DNA of 64,000 nucleotides from Rebecca billardiae RCC1528 (Eukaryota > Haptophyta), in NCBI GenBank assembly GCA_965240325.2, contig OZ251222.1:62001-126000 (forward strand), given 5' to 3'. Under the pieces are notes generated by a model. It ran no database searches. It saw only the letters and a program-made list of their open reading frames with translations, and was not told where the DNA came from. Of this stretch, positions 61,448 to 64,000 are shown piece after piece. Position 1 is the stretch's first letter, and each line of letters opens with the position of its first letter. The translations under genes and the position numbers were made by a program.

Positions 61448-64000
61448 TTAATCATAGGCATCCGGAGCAGGAATATCCAGGAAATGGATACGCTCCTTGG
61501 GAAATTTGTTGGCTCCCTTGTTTTTGCCTTTGTTGTAATTGTTGGCCTTGGGGCGTAGCTCTGGGTGGAGCTTCCAACACTGCTGGGCAGTATGGTTCTT
61601 GAGACCACAGTGAGTGCACCGTTTGCCGGTGTCCGAGTTATTCGGCCCGCTCTCGCCATTGGCTGGAGCCTTTTGGGCCTGAGCGGCGAAGACTTCGGCG
61701 CCCTCAAAGTCACCGCGTCGCCGCGTGCCTTGCTGATAATCAGCATTTTGGCGTATCTTGGAATAATTTTCGGTCTCTCTCCCCTTGGTATTGTTCTGAT
61801 GGAGTAGCTTCATTGAGCCGTGCCGTTTGTAGGCATCTTCCATCTGGGCCATTATCTGGTCAGTGTTATCCACACATTGCTCGGGCGTGAGCGCTCCGAA
61901 GTGCGAGATAACTGACTCGTAGACTTGGGGATGGTCGTGCATGCTGTTATACAGCTTGAAGACCAACATCGTAGCATCGTCCAGATTCCCATATCGAGAT
62001 GAGCGGACTTGCTCGACGGATTTCTTGATAATGTCCGATGCGCCAATGGGCGACACCTTTGTCGGGTATAACTTCAGGAATTCATCCCTGAGTTCGGACA
62101 TAGTTGTGATCTTGAGCTCGCGCTCAAATATCTGTAGCAGCAGCGCCAGATCCAAGTAGTTCTTGGTCGGATCGCTGATGTGCAGCTTCGATTCCAGATA
62201 GGCGAATAACTGAGGCTCAATAGAGTCCTTCAGCTGCTTGAATATCGCTGCCGCAGATCGATCGTAGACCGATCCGATCTTGTTGGCGTCAGCGTTGTCA
62301 GCCTTGTATGGATCGATTTTGGCTGCGTCTTTCACCCATTTGTCTTTGGCAATGAGTTGAAAGCCGGATAGCTTGCTATCCTTGGGCTCCATTATGTCAG
62401 GTGTGACATCTGAGGATTTGCCCTTGTAGTAGGTGCTCACTTCTGCGAGTGCATCCCGTATCGCGCTGTGTACCGCGCGCTTGGATTTCAGAGCCGACTG
62501 TGTCAGCTTGTGTGTGGCGGGTGTATCCACTCCTGCCGAGGATTCGCGTGCCATGAACACACGTTCCTTCTTGGTTGGATTAGAGTCTGTGACTCCTCCT
62601 TCGATGACTATCCAGTCACGTTTCTTCGACTCAAGTGCATTGGTCGATGTGTCGCGCGCGCTCTGTGGCGATTCGCGCTCTACCTTCGAGCGAGGAGTGA
62701 CCCTCGTCGAGGCTGTGGTGCCTTCTTTGGGCTTCTTCACGCTCGTTCTGTCCAGCGGTGATGCATGTGCATCCGCGGCAGCTTCGGCGGAATACTCTTC
62801 CTTGCAAGAGTGTGGCGTTGTGATGGCTGACGCAGCTGATGCATGCGCACGCGCGTCGCGCTCGCCAACTTGGTTTTGCTGCGGCTTTGCCGTCAAGCAG
62901 GTGTATGATGCCCCCCCTGCATCGTATGCGCTTCCTACGTTCGACGCGAGTCGATACGTGCCAGACGAGGACTCTGCCGTCTCTGCGGCGGTCATCTCGC
63001 GGCTGCTTGTGTCGCTCGTGGCGAGCAGCTCGGCTTCGGAAGCCATCGTGAGGCCTGCGAGGGCCCCGTGAATTTTGGGGTAAACGTATTTGTTGGTCAT
63101 CTCCAAAAATACGATGGGTTTGGTTCGGCCCTGGCAATGAATATTGGGGCTGGTGCTCGCGGTGACTGAGTCACGCGTCGTAGCATCTTGGAGCATAGTT
63201 TGCTCTGCCAGACCATACAGGTCGTTTGAGTCGCACTCATCGGTGCTAATGTCATCGTTCGATCGGTCAGACTCAGACACAGAGTCGTGCGAGCGAGGCT
63301 GCAGACTGACTGCGGTCACGACCGCGCTGTCATTGGCGGCGGCCAGAAGGCCAGCACGCCGAGCAGCGTTGGCAGGCTCGAGGGCCTCGACGGTCGGAGC
63401 GGCATCAGCGGCAGCAGCGTCGAGCGCTACATCTGCCCCGGAACGCTCGGTGACCTCGTTCGATGACTCGGAGGCCGCAAGGCACTCCTTGAGCTGCGGG
63501 CTCTCCGAGCCGCGCGCTCTTGAACCGCGCTCGCGGGCGCAGAGTCCCGGGCGGTAGTTGTTGAGATCCCCTGCGCAACGACGTGCGTGCGGATGGAGTG
63601 GCGCGATGGCGGGGGATGCGAGCGGCAACGCTCCTCCTCACCGCGCTGTGCGCGAACCTCCTCCTCAAGGTGATCCTTGATGTCGGCTCGAGGCCTTGCG
63701 TGCGATGCAGCATTGCGCGCATACGACACGATGCTGCCTGAGTTCAGGTCAGCGATGTTGCCAGGCCCGGAGGCGCTGGAGATGGGCTTGCGGAGAAGCG
63801 TGAGCTTCTCGCCTTGCCGGTTCTTCTCAGCCTGCATGCCCCTCAGGGCAGCGGCGAGGTAGTCTGGCGTGCGCTTGCGCGCGATCGCCGATGAGCAGCG
63901 CGGCAATGCCGCGCGCTCTGCCACGCCTGGCTTCAACCCAATGAGGGGAGCAACTGGGGCGGGCTGATGGCCGTTCACGTCCTTGCCGCTGTTCTCGTCG
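61448..64000 (-). CDS. retrotransposon gag polyprotein (5' part outside the window)
   Basis: The main frame is open from about 63628 to the stop at 61448. It ends with a CCHC zinc knuckle, CTHCGLKNHTAQQCW (C-x2-C-x4-H-x4-C), coded at about 61575-61620, then a Lys/Asn-rich tail. Before it is a helical capsid-like part (about 61800-62350: YLDLALLLQIFERELKITTM, VFKLYNSMHDHPQVYESVIS). The N-terminal 400 codons are Ser/Thr/Ala-rich. Upstream of about 63640 the coding character moves to another frame (GLKPGVAERAALPRCSSAIA, and onward to the right edge). A 71-nt GT-AG intron at 63571-63641 (donor GTGAGG, acceptor GCGCAG, phase 1) would join the two; a frameshift is the alternative. Codon use is far less GC3-biased than in host genes, as expected for a mobile element. 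Confidence 0.7.

Larger units (their letters stand above)
60870..64000 (-). mobile_element. LTR retrotransposon with gag but no pol (partial)
   Basis: Order on the minus strand: gag from the right edge to 61448, about 250 nt without coding, polypurine tract 61183-61195, LTR 60870-61182. There is no room for protease, integrase or reverse transcriptase between gag and the LTR. The 5' LTR and primer site must lie beyond 64000. It therefore looks like a non-autonomous gag-only element that would need pol from a relative, although an internal deletion gives the same picture. Confidence 0.65.

Noticed and set aside
1-64000. Bacterial operon or prophage as source of the window
   Set aside because: Spliceosomal introns, eukaryote-only families (STE24, LNR, Rogdi-like, PAK1IP1) and organelle-targeting peptides exclude it.

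Overview
This is nuclear DNA of a eukaryote, most likely a photosynthetic flagellate with a secondary plastid; a haptophyte is my first guess and a pelagophyte-like stramenopile my second. Reasons: the genes carry short spliceosomal introns (about 70-260 nt) that are very GC-rich and mostly start GTGCG and end CGCAG. Two introns of the NAMPT gene start GC instead of GT. Three nuclear genes encode plastid functions: N-acetylglutamate synthase, IspH and a sigma-70 factor. The proteins of these three begin with a hydrophobic signal-like segment followed by a basic/Ala/Ser-rich stretch, as expected for complex plastids. Coding regions are strongly GC3-biased, while some spacers are AT-rich and full of microsatellites. 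Genes lie on both strands, often as tight divergent pairs, which argues against a typical dinoflagellate array.

Layout. 1-2.5 kb: no gene seen. 2.5-4.4 kb (-): membrane protein with eight Lin-12/Notch repeats. 5.6-7.8 kb (+): NAMPT, six exons. 9.9-12.7 kb (-): GTPBP1/2-type GTPase, divergent from a coiled-coil/EF-hand protein (13.0-13.9 kb). 14.8-16.8 kb (-): protein with motifs of the edema factor/ExoY class of nucleotidyl cyclases, divergent from NAGS (17.1-19.5 kb). 19.5-27.7 kb: gene-poor, with a broken coding stretch, an ankyrin protein, hairpins and microsatellites. 27.7-28.3 kb: EF-hand protein. 30.8-32.1 kb: PAK1IP1/Mak11 WD40 protein. 33.3-34.6 kb: a small unknown gene and a calmodulin-sized EF-hand protein. 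35.3-38.0 kb (-): multi-pass membrane protein with a TIR-like domain. 38.4-41.6 kb: IspH and STE24, divergent. 42.2-44.5 kb: two tandem satellites. 46.1-50.4 kb: sigma factor and UDP-sugar pyrophosphorylase, divergent. 50.8-52.9 kb: two consecutive long inverted repeats of similar geometry. 53.1-57.0 kb: a 1,285-residue fusion of nucleoside hydrolase, membrane domain and TIR-like domain. 57.8-60.8 kb: enoyl-CoA hydratase, COQ7 and a Rogdi-like protein. 60.9 kb to the right edge: an LTR retrotransposon (-) with gag but no pol.

How the genes relate: this is a eukaryotic neighbourhood, so functional linkage is not implied by adjacency. The shared themes are NAD/nucleoside metabolism (NAMPT, nucleoside hydrolase-TIR fusion, membrane TIR protein), plastid functions, and calcium/flagellar-type proteins (three EF-hand proteins and a pyrophosphorylase with an RIIa/Dpy-30-like N-terminus). 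The two TIR-like membrane proteins, the gag-only LTR element and the paired inverted repeats are the most unusual items. Exon boundaries were set by hand from splice signals and protein-family alignment from general knowledge; none has been checked against transcripts.
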